From: Streptomyces olivochromogenes | GTDB taxonomy: Bacteria; Actinomycetota; Actinomycetes; Streptomycetales; Streptomycetaceae | Reading direction: 5' to 3' | Length of the DNA: 64,000 nt | NCBI RefSeq assembly: GCF_021538895.1 | Contig: NZ_JADDRL010000020.1 | Location: 48,693 to 112,692 of the forward strand | Translations under genes and position numbers: made by a program | Notes under the pieces: generated by a model | Database searches by the model: none | What the model saw: only the letters and a program-made list of their open reading frames with translations | Told to the model about the DNA's origin: nothing | Shown here: piece after piece, positions 42,029 through 50,176 of the stretch | Layout of the letters: every line of letters begins with the position of its first letter | How positions within the stretch are numbered: position 1 is the first letter of the stretch

Positions 42029-43155
42029 CGGGGCTCCCGCAGTCGTTCGCCGAAGGCCAGCAGGGCCTCGTACTGCTCGGCGAGGGAGGCGCTGTCGCCG
42101 TAGGGATCCTTGAAGTAGAAGCCGAGTTCGGGGCGCGGCCCGCACAGTCCGCGCTCGTGGGCGCGGGCGAGCAGCCGGACCAGGTCCAGCACCAGCGGCG
42201 CGGCGAGCGCGGAGTCGCAGCCCTGCCAGATCGTCTGCAGCACCATGCGGGTGCCGAGGAAGCCCTCGAACGCGACGTGGTCCCACGCCGTCTTCCAGTC
42301 CCCGAGGGCCGGTACGTCGTCGATGTGCACCTCGCCCTCGGGCGCCGCGTCCAGGTTGTCGACGAGCACCCGCTCCTTGCCCGCGTTCTTCGCCGCCGCG
42401 GTCGCCGGGTCGGCGAGCGAGGCGCCGTCACCGCCGCCCAGCAGGTTCGTGCCCGACCAGGCCCGCACCTTCAGGGCCCGCTCGCGGAACATGGGGGCGA
42501 GGACGGACCGCAGCAGCGTCTGCCCGGTCTTGCCGTCGCGGCCCGCGTACGGCAGGCCCGAGACGGCCGCGGCGGCGGTGAGCTGCGGGTGGTGCAGCCC
42601 GGTGGACGGGGTGAAGTTGACGTAGGCGCAGCCCGCCCGCAGGGCCGCCGCCGCGTACAGCGAGCTGGCCGGCCACGCGCCGTGCTCCGGCGTCGGTTCG
42701 GTCGAGGCGACGTTGACGACGACGGCGCGGGCGACGCCGGTCGTGTGCAGGAACTCCCGCATGTCCGCGGCGAACACGCCGATCAGTTCCTCGGTGGCGC
42801 GGTCGTCGCCGGGCAGCGGGCCGCCGGGGCGGATCAGTTCGTCGGCGGCGGTCAACTCGCCCTGCACGGCGGCGGGCAGCCAGTGCGGCAGGACTCCCTG
42901 GGCGGCGAGTTCGTCCGCCCGCTTGGCCAGCGGGGTGCTCGCCGGGTCGTGTCCGCCGAAGACCAGCGAGGACAGCGGCGGCAGGCCGCTGCCGGCGAGC
43001 GCGGGCGTCTCGGTGACCAGGCCGGTCGGCGGCAGCAGCCCGGCCGCCAGCGCCGCGCAGCCCGTGACCACCGTGGTGGCGACCGAGCCCCGGGCGCCGA
43101 CCAGCCACACACCCGTCCGCGCCTCATCGGCGGGGGTCTTCGCGTGAAGTGACAC
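42025..43155 (-). CDS. myo-inositol-phosphate synthase homologue
   Basis: A 376-residue Ino1-like protein from GTG 43155 behind GGAGG. NAD site VGARGSVATTVVTG; conserved VNVASTEP, YVNFTPSTG, AGRDGKTGQTLL and RAWSGTNLLGGGDG. Ino1 turns glucose 6-phosphate into inositol phosphate. First gene of the ebo-like operon. In the cyanobacterial cluster the EboD slot is a dehydroquinate-synthase-like enzyme, also NAD-dependent; here Ino1 appears to replace it. I recall a similar gene run (about SCO3237-SCO3243) at the edge of the S. coelicolor CDA cluster. Confidence 0.85.
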   Translation of the reverse strand: MSLHAKTPADEARTGVWLVGARGSVATTVVTGCAALAAGLLPPTGLVTETPALAGSGLPPLSSLVFGGHDPASTPLAKRADELAAQGVLPHWLPAAVQGELTAADELIRPGGPLPGDDRATEELIGVFAADMREFLHTTGVARAVVVNVASTEPTPEHGAWPASSLYAAAALRAGCAYVNFTPSTGLHHPQLTAAAAVSGLPYAGRDGKTGQTLLRSVLAPMFRERALKVRAWSGTNLLGGGDGASLADPATAAAKNAGKERVLVDNLDAAPEGEVHIDDVPALGDWKTAWDHVAFEGFLGTRMVLQTIWQGCDSALAAPLVLDLVRLLARAHERGLCGPRPELGFYFKDPYGDSASLAEQYEALLAFGERLREPR

Positions 43156-43543
43156 GGGTAGCCTCCAGGAGCGTCGGACCACGTGGTCGGCAAGCGGATC
43201 TCCGGCCAGAATGCCGAGCCGCCCGGCGCCCGGGCGCCCTGCTCCGGCGGCTGTCGAGTGGCCGCCGAGCCGTTTCCCACCGAAAGCCGGTGCCCGCCCG
43301 GCGGGCGTGCGCTGAACTGGGGTCATCCGCCCCACGGCGGCGGCCTCTTTCCGCGTCCGACGGGCCGTGGACGGTTCCGGTGCGCGAAGAGGGACGACTT
43401 TTCCTTTGTCAAACAGGCGGATCGAAATCCCACCGGAATTCAAGTGCCCCTCAAGGGCATGCCGAGGCTTTTCCATACCGTTGTAGTCCGGGTCCCTTCC
43501 GGCGGTTGGGACACATGTCGCGCTCCTGCCATGGAGGAATCTC
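43156..43543. promoter_or_regulatory. divergent promoter between ebo-like operon and AlpH-like gene
   Basis: No gene is present. Near the right end TCAAGTG-CCCC-TCAAGGG (43440-43457) is a heptamer pair with 11-base period, as in SARP-type activator sites. It lies about 90 bases upstream of the methyltransferase-like gene. This region must start both the leftward ebo/N-N transcript and the rightward gene. Confidence 0.5.
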
Positions 43544-44629
43544 ATGCCCGAATTGCCGCCCCCGAGCGTGGTCCGGGAAGCGGAAAAGACCCGTGCGGAT
43601 CTGCAGCGGCGCAGTCGTGAACTCGCGCCCCCGCCCTTCGCCCTGCTGGAGCTGGCGATGGGGTCCATGGTCACGCAGGCGCTGTACGTGGCCGCCCGGC
43701 TGCGCGTCGCCGACGAGCTGGCGGAGGGCCCGCTGAGCCCCGCGGAGATCGGGCGGCGCGTCGGCGCGAACGCCGAGGCCGTCGACCGGCTGCTGCGGCT
43801 GCTCGCCTCGCAGGGGGTCTTCGAGGGTCACGAGGACGGCACGTACGCGCTGACCCCGATGGCCGACGCGCTGCGCTCCGACCACCCGATGTCGATGCGG
43901 GACATCGCCGTGCTGATGGGCCACCCCACGCACTGGGAGGACTGGAGCCACCTGCTGGACTCGGTGGTCACCGGCGAGGCGGCCCTGCCCAAGCACCGGG
44001 GCATGGGCGCCTTCGAGTACCTGGAGCAGAACCAGGAGTACGGCGAGGTGTTCATCCGCGGCATGGGCAACATGTCGGACACCGAGACCTGGCCCGTGCT
44101 CGGCGCGTACGACTTCTCGCAGTTCGAGACGGTCGTGGACTTCTGCGGGGGCCGCGGCGGGCTGCTCGCCGGCATCCTGCAGCAGGCGCAGCAGGCGCGC
44201 GGCATCCTCTCCGACCCGCGGGTCGAGGGCAACGGCGCGGCCGAGTTCCTCGCCGAGAACGGCGTCGTGGACCGCTGCACCACGCACGCGGGCGGCCTGT
44301 TCGACCCGGTCGTGCAGGGCGGCGACGCCTATGTGCTCAAGCACATCGTGCACGACTGGCCCGAGGAGCAGGCGCTGCAGATCCTGCGCAACATCCGGGC
44401 CGCCATCAACCCCGGCGGCAAGCTGCTGCTGGTCGAGATGGTGCTGCCGGAGGGCGGCAACGAGCCGCACTCGGGCAAACTCGTCGACCTGTGGCTGATG
44501 CTGCTGGTGGGCGGCAAGGAGCGGAGCACCTCCCAGTACGCCGACCTGCTCGCCCGCGCCGGCTTCAAGCTGGAGCGCGTGGTGGAGACGGCCGCCGCGG
44601 TCTCCGTCGTCGAGGCCATACCGGTCTGA
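43544..44629 (+). CDS. O-methyltransferase-like protein, AlpH-like (hydrazine coupling)
   Basis: A 361-residue class I O-methyltransferase fold (dimerisation helix 32-60, winged helix 60-110, Rossmann 195-300). The usual SAM loop DVGGGxG is altered to DFCGGRGG (Asp199-Gly206). The catalytic His region LKHIVHDW remains. In the kinamycin pathway AlpH is such a homologue that couples glutamylhydrazine to the polyketide without using SAM as methyl donor. With an N-N cassette next door, that role is favoured over true methylation. ATG 43544 behind GGAGG. Confidence 0.78.
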   Translation: MPELPPPSVVREAEKTRADLQRRSRELAPPPFALLELAMGSMVTQALYVAARLRVADELAEGPLSPAEIGRRVGANAEAVDRLLRLLASQGVFEGHEDGTYALTPMADALRSDHPMSMRDIAVLMGHPTHWEDWSHLLDSVVTGEAALPKHRGMGAFEYLEQNQEYGEVFIRGMGNMSDTETWPVLGAYDFSQFETVVDFCGGRGGLLAGILQQAQQARGILSDPRVEGNGAAEFLAENGVVDRCTTHAGGLFDPVVQGGDAYVLKHIVHDWPEEQALQILRNIRAAINPGGKLLLVEMVLPEGGNEPHSGKLVDLWLMLLVGGKERSTSQYADLLARAGFKLERVVETAAAVSVVEAIPV

Positions 44630-44661
44630 TCCGGCACCCCGGATCCGGCTCCCCCGTACCC

Positions 44662-44709
44662 CGACGGCCCCGGCCGTACGTCGTGAGGACGTACCGGCCG
44701 GGGCCGTCG
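44662..44709 (+). terminator. terminator after AlpH-like gene
   Basis: CGACGGCCCCGGCCGTACGTC pairs almost perfectly with GACGTACCGGCCGGGGCCGTCG around a short loop, 33 bases past the stop. Confidence 0.75.
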
Positions 44710-44832
44710 CCGTGCGCCCACGGGCCTGGCGGGGCGAGCCGGGAGGCGTGTGTGCCGGTCCCGCCCGGCGGCACGCGGAAGTGGTCCTCGGCTCTGCCCG
44801 CGCTGTACGCATGACGGGTGGGGCACTGTTGA

Positions 44833-45354
44833 TCACATGACGGGTGTGCCGTCACGGAGGTACAGCGGTTGTCCCGCGTCCAGTGCCGTCAGGGCGTGCC
44901 CGAACCGGCGCCGGATGCGGTCCCGGAGGCGACCGGCGGCTTCGGCGGCCGTGACGAAGGCGGCTTCGGACAGCTCGTCGTCTCGTGGTCGTAGCCGGTC
45001 GGCCCGGTCCTGGTCCAGGGTGCCGCCGTCAAAGATGAACGCGAGCTGATCGTCCCAGGGGCCGTGCGGGGCCACCCAGTCCACCACCAGCAGCCCCAGC
45101 AGCGTGACGCGGACGCCGAGTTCCTCCATCAGCTCACGGCGTACCGTGTCCTCCGGCGGCTCGTTGGCCTCCGCCATCCCGCCGGGCAGGTCCCACCCCG
45201 GTTTGTAGGTGGGATTCACTAGGAGCACACGGCCGGACGGGTCCCGCAGCAGCACATCGGCTGCCACGCGCTTGCGGGCCTGCTTCGCGTTGCCCTCCGC
45301 GAGGTACGCATTCCACGCCTCGGTGTCGGCGGGATCGGGTGCTGTGGGCCTCAT
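44833..45354 (-). CDS. NUDIX hydrolase
   Basis: A 173-residue protein with a complete Nudix box: GGMAEANEPPEDTVRRELME then ELGV (Gx5Ex7REUxEExGU). The substrate may be an oxidised nucleotide or NDP-sugar. Its ATG at 45354 overlaps the end of the XRE regulator by four bases, so it is co-expressed with the graspetide regulator. It may belong to the regulator unit rather than to RiPP maturation. Confidence 0.85.
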   Translation of the reverse strand: MRPTAPDPADTEAWNAYLAEGNAKQARKRVAADVLLRDPSGRVLLVNPTYKPGWDLPGGMAEANEPPEDTVRRELMEELGVRVTLLGLLVVDWVAPHGPWDDQLAFIFDGGTLDQDRADRLRPRDDELSEAAFVTAAEAAGRLRDRIRRRFGHALTALDAGQPLYLRDGTPVM

Positions 45355-46616
45355 GCGGTGGTGCCTCCCGGGGACGGCGGGATCAGATCGGCCAGCAGGA
45401 GCATTCTGGCGCGGCGTGCATCATCGAACCGCGCCAGGTACTCCCGGACTGGCCGGTACCCCCGGTGCGGCTCCAGCAGCCGACGCAGCCCGTCAAGTTG
45501 CTGCACCACCCGGACCGAACCGAGAGTCGGGCTCGTACTGAGCAGGTCGTGGCCGACACTCACCGCGGCGTCCAGGTCACCCCGGCGCACGTGGATGTCC
45601 ACCAGGCCGATCCGGCTGAGAGCCAGGGACCGCGCCCGTCCGGCCTCGCGCAGCGCAACAGCTTGTTCGGCGTGCGACAGCGCCTCGTCGTACTGCTCCA
45701 GGTCACGCAGGATCAGAGCTGACTCGCTGGCCAGCGCGGCGGCGTCGAACGAGCTCAGCCACGGGTGATCAGCAGCGGGCAACACCTGCAGGTCACGGTG
45801 CGCGGCCGCCAGCGCGTGGGCGGCCGGGGCACGCTGAGACGCGACCGCCAGCGCACGCGCCTGCATGGTGTGCAGCCGCGCCGTCAGTGCGGGAATCCGT
45901 GGCCCCTGCGCGGCCAGGTCGAGCCCGGCCCGCGCCCAGCCCACGGCCCCGGCCGCGTCCCCGGTCTGAAGGGCAAGGTGGCTGGTGCTCGCGGCAACGT
46001 GCGCGGTCAACGGAAGATCACCCGAGGTGCGCGCAAGGGGGAGAGCGCGGGCGAAGTGCTGGGCTGCGCGGTCGTCGTGACCGGAGTCGTGCGCCATCCA
46101 CCCGGCCATCTCGGTCAGCGCGGCTGCTGCGGCGAACACCTGCGGGCCGCTGCCGATGTCGACCAGCCGGGGCGCTACCCGGTCCGACAGGTGCCGGACG
46201 ACAGCCCCGTACAACCGGCCGCCGCCGGTCTGCCGGTCAGCGCTGCGGAAATGATCCATCGCCATCAGATCGTCACCGTCCGGCGGCGGCCGGTCCGCCC
46301 GCTCGTGCTCGGTGGCCGCCGGCGCGGGCTCCCACGAGCGTCGAGCCAGCCCCAGCAGATGGCCGGAGATATGGAAGGCATCGGCGATCTGCTCGAACAG
46401 GGTCAACTTCTCTACCCGGCTCTTGCCGTTCATGTAGTCGTACAGCCGCCCCTGCGTGATGTCGACAGCGGCAGCAATGCGCCGCGTACTGACACCGCGC
46501 GCGTTGAGCATCCGGAACACCGCGCCCATGTCCCGCTCGGCGCACGCATTGATCAGGCGTTCATCCCCGAGCAGACCGGCGACGACCTCACGCGGGTCCG
46601 GTGACAGACGGTCCAT
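45351..46616 (-). CDS. XRE-type regulator with TPR-like C-terminal region
   Basis: A 421-residue regulator. The HTH is around residues 35-60 (GVSTRRIAAAVDITQGRLYD). The rest is helical repeats (AAQHFARALPLARTSGDLPL, ALSHAEQAVALREAGRARSL) as in peptide-sensing TPR regulators. The ATG at 46616 is preferred over an upstream in-frame start because it lies after the palindrome-bearing promoter. Divergent from the ATPase-like gene and next to a graspetide locus, with GGAGTC-type inverted repeats in the promoter. Likely local regulator. Confidence 0.8.
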   Translation of the reverse strand: MDRLSPDPREVVAGLLGDERLINACAERDMGAVFRMLNARGVSTRRIAAAVDITQGRLYDYMNGKSRVEKLTLFEQIADAFHISGHLLGLARRSWEPAPAATEHERADRPPPDGDDLMAMDHFRSADRQTGGGRLYGAVVRHLSDRVAPRLVDIGSGPQVFAAAAALTEMAGWMAHDSGHDDRAAQHFARALPLARTSGDLPLTAHVAASTSHLALQTGDAAGAVGWARAGLDLAAQGPRIPALTARLHTMQARALAVASQRAPAAHALAAAHRDLQVLPAADHPWLSSFDAAALASESALILRDLEQYDEALSHAEQAVALREAGRARSLALSRIGLVDIHVRRGDLDAAVSVGHDLLSTSPTLGSVRVVQQLDGLRRLLEPHRGYRPVREYLARFDDARRARMLLLADLIPPSPGGTTA

Positions 46617-46672
46617 CTGCAACTCCCCCGAGTAGCGAATGGAGCCGATGCTAAGACCAACGCCGATGACCT

Positions 46673-46689
46673 GACTCCGTGTTGGAGTC
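46673..46689. promoter_or_regulatory. inverted repeat in graspetide regulator promoter
   Basis: GACTCC-GTGTT-GGAGTC is a perfect inverted repeat; a further CTGGAGTC half-site follows at about 46696. Similar ACTCC/GGAGT pairs occur upstream of the RiPP precursor at 47391-47436. Confidence 0.5.
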
Positions 46690-46849
46690 ACCTTCTGGAG
46701 TCTCCCCATCCCCTTCTCCACGCGTTGACTGGCTGTCAGCCGCCAGGAGGCGCACCCGGGAACGCACCTCGGCGCCGCCCCGCCCGCAGGTTTCTCCCCC
46801 GAGGCACGCGGGCGGGGCCTCCCCCAACCACCCAAGCCAAGGCGTGACG

Positions 46850-47278
46850 ATGACCATGACCAACGAGCGAGTGAGACCAGGGCAATACCCGCGCCAGAGC
46901 GTCACCCTCGCGAGCGAGGCCGCCACCGTTCCGGTGGCGCGTCAGATAGTCCGCGAGGCGTGCGCGGAGTGGGGCATGGACCAGGACACCGCCGACACCG
47001 GCACGCTCCTGATCTCCGAAATCGTCACCAACGCAGTCCGCCACGGTCACTCTCACAGCGTCCGGGTGATCGCCGAGCAGCCGCGTCCTGACCGGCTGCG
47101 CGTCGCCGTGGTCGACAAGTCCCGCCGCTTGCCCGAGCTGCACATCGTTGGGCCGGACGCCTTCGGCGGCCGTGGCCTCCTTCTGGTCGATGCCCTCTCC
47201 CACCGCTGGGGAACCGATCTCCTTCCCTGGGGTAAGCGGGTCTGGGCTGAGATCGCGATCAAGGACGGTGACCAATGA
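46850..47278 (+). CDS. anti-sigma-factor-like ATP-binding protein (HATPase_c_2)
   Basis: A 142-residue RsbW/SpoIIAB-like protein from ATG 46850. GHKL ATPase features: LLISEIVTNAVRHGHS (N box), AVVDKSRRLP (G1) and AFGGRGLLLVDALSHRWG (G2). Such stand-alone Streptomyces kinases may bind or phosphorylate anti-anti-sigma partners. It is often found beside Scr1-type or RiPP loci; its link to the graspetide genes is positional only. Confidence 0.8.
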   Translation: MTMTNERVRPGQYPRQSVTLASEAATVPVARQIVREACAEWGMDQDTADTGTLLISEIVTNAVRHGHSHSVRVIAEQPRPDRLRVAVVDKSRRLPELHIVGPDAFGGRGLLLVDALSHRWGTDLLPWGKRVWAEIAIKDGDQ

Positions 47279-47646
47279 CGGCCGCCACCGCATGCTGGAA
47301 GCCGACGGGGCATCCGCCGGCACCGGGCTCCTGGGAGACGTCGCCGTCGGGCTCGGGCTGGTGGTGTCCATGGTCTCCAACGAGGTCCGCATGGAGTCTG
47401 CCCCGACTGCGTACTCCGTTCCCGACATGGAGTCGCACGCAGCGGCTCTCGCCGGGGACCAGACCGCCCCCACAGCCACCCCTGCCGGTGTGCGCAGCGC
47501 CACAACCCCGGAACCTGTCTCGGGGCCGGAGTCCCGGCCAGGGCGCCACGCTCGTTCAACCCGACTGTCCCGGCCGAATCCCTTTCGCCGTCCGAATCCC
47601 CGGGCGGAGGCCGCCACTGTTGGATTACCGAAAGATGAGGAGACTC
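47279..47646 (+). promoter_or_regulatory. promoter region of the graspetide operon
   Basis: Frames here look non-coding. ATGGAGTC at 47390-47397 and 47429-47436 and ACTCCGT at 47414-47420 echo the inverted repeat in the XRE promoter. This makes shared control by the XRE protein likely. The ribosome site GAGGAG lies five bases before the precursor ATG. Confidence 0.5.
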
Positions 47647-47913
47647 ATGCAGCAGCCCTTGACGTCATTGGATCAGGTCAAGCCCTGGGGGCTCTCCCGC
47701 ATGCGGCCCTACCCGGCTCCGGCCGTGCTACCTGCCGCCCGTCCGGTCCTCAACCCGCACACGCAGGTCCCCGCGTGGGTCGATCCCGACGGCACCCCGC
47801 TGACGGTGGAGGCCAAACACAAGCGGTCGGAGACGTCGCAGGAGACGAGCACGAAGACCAGCCTGGACGGCACCCCGGACCAGGGAAGCGACCAGAACGG
47901 GGACTCTGACTGA
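47647..47913 (+). CDS. tgmA: graspetide precursor peptide (ATP-grasp-modified RiPP)
   Basis: An 88-residue peptide. The leader carries VKPWGLSRMRPYP (residues 11-23), the kind of motif bound by ATP-grasp maturases. The core region (about 46-88) is rich in Thr, Ser, Lys, Asp and Glu, the residues joined as side-chain esters or amides. DGTP occurs twice (48-51 and 74-77); Asp-Gly is the favoured site for aspartimide formation by the PIMT-like partner. Its stop shares a base with the ligase start, as in other tgmABC sets. Confidence 0.85.
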   Translation: MQQPLTSLDQVKPWGLSRMRPYPAPAVLPAARPVLNPHTQVPAWVDPDGTPLTVEAKHKRSETSQETSTKTSLDGTPDQGSDQNGDSD

Positions 47914-48878
47914 TGACCCCGGGTGGGCCGCCCGTCCTCATCGTCACGCGCCTGGACGACGCGACTGCGGATGAAGTGATCACCGAATTGAACCGGCGCC
48001 GCGTGCCAGTGGTCCGCCTGGACCCCGGCGACTTCCCCACGGACATCACCCTGTCCGCCACGGTCGACGGCTTCGGCATCGGTGGCACCCTGGCCACCGC
48101 ATCCCGAACCCTCGACCTGGGGAATGTCCGCTCGGTGTACTGGCGGCGGCCCACCCCCTACACCGCCGACCTCGCCATGGACGAACAGACCGGCCGATGG
48201 GCCATCGAAGAAGCCCGCTACGGCCTCGGCGGCATCCTCGCCGCTCTCCCCGGCGCGCACTACCTGAACCACCCATGGCGCAACCGGGATGCCGAGTACA
48301 AGCCGGCGCAACTGGCCACGGCCGCCGCCTGCGGCTTCACCGTGCCACCCTCGCTCATCACCAACGACCCCGACCGCGCGCGCACCTTCGCCGCCGAACA
48401 TGGGCCGGTCATCTACAAGCCGCTCAGGGAAACCGAGTACACCGACGCCATCGGCCGCGCGCTGACCGTGTGGATCGAGGACGTCAGCCCAGGTCAGCTC
48501 GACAACCACCTACGCCACACTGCACATCTGTTTCAGCAGCGCGTCGGCAAGTCCGCCGACATCCGCCTTACCGCCGTCGGCGATTTCCTCACCGCCATCC
48601 GCATCGACGGCTCACTTGGCGTGGACTGGCGCCGCCATTACGACCGGCTCACCTACACCCCCGTGCCCGTCCCCCCGGCCATCGTCAAAGGCGTGCGCGC
48701 CTACCTCGATGCCTTCGGGCTCACCTTCGGTGCCTTCGACTTCGGTCTGGACCGTGATGGCGTCTGGCACTGGTACGAGTGCAACCCCAACGGTCAATGG
48801 GCCTGGTTCCCCGACCACATCACCGCTCCCATCACGCACACCATCGCCGACCGCCTACAGCACGGAGCCCCCGCATGA
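47913..48878 (+). CDS. tgmB: ATP-grasp RiPP maturase (TgmB/MvdD-like)
   Basis: A 321-residue ATP-grasp ligase. N-terminal preATP-grasp segment with VYWRRPTPY; ATP-binding core with VIYKPLRETEYTD; metal-binding end GAFDFGLDRDGVWHWYECNPNGQW. It would use ATP to phosphorylate Asp/Glu side chains of the precursor and close ester or amide rings onto Ser/Thr/Lys. The start overlaps the precursor stop by one base (TGATG) and the stop overlaps the methyltransferase start (ATGA). Confidence 0.9.
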   Translation: MTPGGPPVLIVTRLDDATADEVITELNRRRVPVVRLDPGDFPTDITLSATVDGFGIGGTLATASRTLDLGNVRSVYWRRPTPYTADLAMDEQTGRWAIEEARYGLGGILAALPGAHYLNHPWRNRDAEYKPAQLATAAACGFTVPPSLITNDPDRARTFAAEHGPVIYKPLRETEYTDAIGRALTVWIEDVSPGQLDNHLRHTAHLFQQRVGKSADIRLTAVGDFLTAIRIDGSLGVDWRRHYDRLTYTPVPVPPAIVKGVRAYLDAFGLTFGAFDFGLDRDGVWHWYECNPNGQWAWFPDHITAPITHTIADRLQHGAPA

Positions 48879-49999
48879 CCGACGCCGCAGACCTGCGCCG
48901 CCAACTCGCCGTCGCAGTCCCCGTGGACGACCCGGCATGGCGCACAGCCCTCGAAACGGTGCCCCGCGAACTCTTCCTCGGCAACGGCCTGTTCCAGTTC
49001 GACGGCCGCCAGTGGACCCCCGTGCACCGCGACCGGATCGACCCCGGAAAGTGGCTGGGGCTCGTCTACCAAGACACCACCTGGGTCACCCAGGTCGACG
49101 GCACCACCGCCGCCGACGCCACCGGACCCGTCACCGGCCGCCCCACCTCGTCCAGCACGCTGCCCTCCCTGATCGTGCGCATGCTCGACATCGCCGGGAT
49201 CAGCGAGGGTCACAAGGTGCTGGAGATCGGCACCGGCACCGGTTATTCCACCGCCATCCTGTGCAGCCGCCTCGGTGACAAGAACGTGTACTCCATCGAG
49301 TACGACCCGGGCTTGGCCGCCGCGGCGGCCGGCCACATCCACGCCGCCGGGTATCACCCCACCCTGATCACCGGCGACGGCCTCGCCGGACACAAGGACG
49401 ACGCCGAATACGACCACATCGTGGCCACCTGCGCCGTCCGCCACATCCCCCCAGCCTGGCTCCACCAAGTACGCGCCGGCGGAACCATCACCACCACCAT
49501 CAGCGGATGGATGCTCGCCTCCGGACTCGTCCGCCTCACCGTCCACGACGACGGCACCGCCACCGGCCGCTTCCACACCGACCAAATCAGCTACATGCTC
49601 GCCCGCCCCCACGAACGCCCACCCCGACCCACCTTCCACCAGCGCCCCGGCAACACCCGCGCCACCCACGTGAACCCCGCACTCCTGGAAGACTGGACCG
49701 GGCAATTCCTCGCCCAGCTCGCCGCACCGTCCGCCGAACTCATGACCACCGGCACCGGCGTGATCCTCGTGGACGTCGCCACCGGATCACAGGCGTGGAC
49801 CGAACCGGCCGGAGGCGGCTGCACCGTGCATCAGCACGGCCCCCTTCGCCTCTGGGATCAGGTGGAAGACGCTCTCACCGTCTGGCAAGGCGCGGGCTCA
49901 CCCCCGCACTCCGATCTCGGTCTGACTGCAGACCCGGACGGCACCCAACGCGTCTGGCTCGGAACCCCCGACGGCCACTCCTGGAACCTGCCGGTCTGA
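48875..49999 (+). CDS. tgmC: PIMT-like methyltransferase of the graspetide system
   Basis: A 374-residue protein-L-isoaspartate O-methyltransferase homologue. SAM motif VLEIGTGTGYSTAIL is intact; the C-terminal about 150 residues are particular to the RiPP-linked group. In fuscimiditide-type graspetides the PIMT homologue methylates an Asp in the ring, which then cyclises to a stable aspartimide. Two Asp-Gly sites in the precursor suit that reaction. Translationally coupled to the ligase. Confidence 0.88.
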   Translation: MTDAADLRRQLAVAVPVDDPAWRTALETVPRELFLGNGLFQFDGRQWTPVHRDRIDPGKWLGLVYQDTTWVTQVDGTTAADATGPVTGRPTSSSTLPSLIVRMLDIAGISEGHKVLEIGTGTGYSTAILCSRLGDKNVYSIEYDPGLAAAAAGHIHAAGYHPTLITGDGLAGHKDDAEYDHIVATCAVRHIPPAWLHQVRAGGTITTTISGWMLASGLVRLTVHDDGTATGRFHTDQISYMLARPHERPPRPTFHQRPGNTRATHVNPALLEDWTGQFLAQLAAPSAELMTTGTGVILVDVATGSQAWTEPAGGGCTVHQHGPLRLWDQVEDALTVWQGAGSPPHSDLGLTADPDGTQRVWLGTPDGHSWNLPV

Positions 50000-50066
50000 C
50001 CTACGGATCACAAGACGGCACACCGCACGAGCATCGGCAATGACCGCTGCCACGTCTCCCAGGAGG

Positions 50067-50170
50067 GCCACGGCCTTGAAGCGGGCCCTTGCGGCCGGAG
50101 TCAGAGGCAGAAGTCCGGCACCGAAGAGGGCCCCGGTGTGCAGCCTCCGAATTGACCAACAGCATCCGGA
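50067..50170 (+). repeat. imperfect long direct repeat, copy 1
   Basis: About 104 bases, near 78% identical by eye to 50785-50890. The best-kept part, GGCCCCGGTGTGCAG then CTCCGAATTGACCA and CAGCATCCGGAA, covers about 45 bases. Copy 1 lacks the 3' arm that makes copy 2 a terminator, so it appears to be a partial duplicate. Confidence 0.65.
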
Positions 50171-50176
50171 AAAGGC

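Noticed and set aside
47275..47646. Coding frame joining the ATPase-like gene to the RiPP precursor
   Set aside because: The frame is Trp/Pro/Arg-rich, and a clean GAGGAG-ATG start lies at 47647; the stretch holds operator-like repeats instead.
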